From the NCBI GenBank assembly GCA_900078375.1, contig FLQS01000001.1, positions 1 to 53,747 of the forward strand: 53,747 nt of DNA. The letters run 5' to 3'. The number at the start of each line of letters is the position of its first letter. Within the stretch, counting starts at the first letter, position 1. This stretch comes from an uncultured Mycobacterium sp. (lineage in GTDB: Bacteria; Actinomycetota; Actinomycetes; Mycobacteriales; Mycobacteriaceae). Positions 53,600-53,747 of the stretch are shown piece by piece. The translations under genes were made by a program, and so were the position numbers. The notes below the pieces were generated by a model that had not been told where the DNA came from, searched no databases, and saw only the letters and a program-made list of their open reading frames with translations.

Positions 53600-53747
53600 A
53601 TGCGTCCTGGTCATCCGCCTTCGACTGTCCATTTGTTCTGGGCGCATGTGCGCTCGGGCGACTCAGTCGATGATGCTGCTGTAGCTGCTGGTGTGCCACC
53701 GACGACGGGCAGGCAGTGGTTCCGTAATGCTGGCGGGGTGAAACCGA
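53600..53747 (+). CDS. IS30-like transposase, N-terminal part (cut by window end)
   Basis: From ATG 53600, 49 codons remain open to the window end. The translation begins MRPGHPPSTVHLFWAHVRSG and continues DSVDDAAVAAGVPPTTGRQW FRNAGG. This matches the N-terminal helix-turn-helix of IS30-family transposases from actinobacteria (FW..V..G.S...AA...GV....G..WFR.AGG). The AT/T-rich codon use (GCT, GTA, TCA) differs from the surrounding GC3-rich genes and fits a mobile element. Confidence 0.7.
   Translation, partial: MRPGHPPSTVHLFWAHVRSGDSVDDAAVAAGVPPTTGRQWFRNAGGVKP

Noticed and set aside
1..53747. CRISPR arrays, tRNA or rRNA genes, replication origin
   Set aside because: No regularly spaced repeats with spacers, no cloverleaf with anticodon context and no DnaA-box cluster were seen on reading either strand; a covariance-model search was not possible.

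Overview
This is a GC-rich actinobacterial chromosome segment, almost certainly from a non-tuberculous Mycobacterium/Mycolicibacterium. The evidence is a complete Pup-proteasome locus with proteins nearly identical in motif and length to the M. tuberculosis ones (Mpa, Dop, Pup, PrcB, PrcA, PafA, PafB, PafC), TatA/TatC and HelY in the mycobacterial order, RbpA, MTB12- and DUF732-type secreted proteins, a DUF222/HNH (13E12) protein under a perfect mycobacterial LexA box, and frequent leaderless starts preceded by TANNNT. Lnt and Ppm1 are separate genes, unlike the fused M. tuberculosis protein, which argues against the tuberculosis complex.

Layout. 1-0.8 kb: a lipoprotein cut by the window edge and an MTB12-like secreted protein, divergent from mpa. 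0.8-16.0 kb: the protein-tagging and degradation locus: mpa; a DUF732 protein; an Rv2114-like protein and two tandem Rv2113-like membrane proteins; dop-pup-prcB-prcA; an extended SDR that seems to start at CTG; a DUF1023 hydrolase with a small EspC/WXG-like partner, divergent from pafA; then pafA and pafBC. 16.0-20.9 kb: tatA-tatC-helY and a Gln/Pro-rich DUF4333 membrane protein. 21.0-24.8 kb: 5'-3' exonuclease, VOC protein, tandem hotdog protein, M24 dipeptidase and an F420-dependent biliverdin-reductase-like protein. 24.8-43.1 kb: cobalamin genes in pieces: SDR-cobL-cobM-cobK (+), cobG-cobH-cobIJ (-) and cobN (+). Between them lie the SOS-controlled DUF222/HNH gene, a Baeyer-Villiger-type monooxygenase, a MoxR/DUF58/DUF4129 operon and a TauD-family sulfatase/dioxygenase. 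43.1-48.8 kb: F420/PPOX protein, a decayed copy of it, FxsA, YtcJ-like amidohydrolase, lnt, ppm1 and rbpA. 48.8-53.7 kb: a small Cys4 protein, an MDR alcohol dehydrogenase, an OmpR-type winged helix fused to an alpha/beta hydrolase followed by three 11-bp-phased repeats in front of a lipoprotein gene, an ssuD-like monooxygenase with an unusual leader, and the start of an IS30-like transposase cut by the window end.

How the genes work together. Dop deamidates Pup (C-terminal Gln) and also removes Pup from substrates; PafA ligates Pup to lysines; Mpa unfolds pupylated proteins into the PrcAB 20S core; PafBC is the DNA-damage activator. The cob genes cover several methylation, reduction and rearrangement steps plus cobalt insertion of aerobic cobalamin synthesis. 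Lnt and Ppm1 make N-acylated lipoproteins and polyprenyl-phosphomannose. RbpA helps sigma-A promoter opening.

The most interesting leads are the winged-helix/hydrolase gene with its phased repeats, the LexA-box promoter of the 13E12-type gene, the non-canonical start downstream of prcA, the AAA+/DUF58 pair near cobN, and the Cys-rich leader of the sulfonate monooxygenase. No tRNA, rRNA or CRISPR array was seen.
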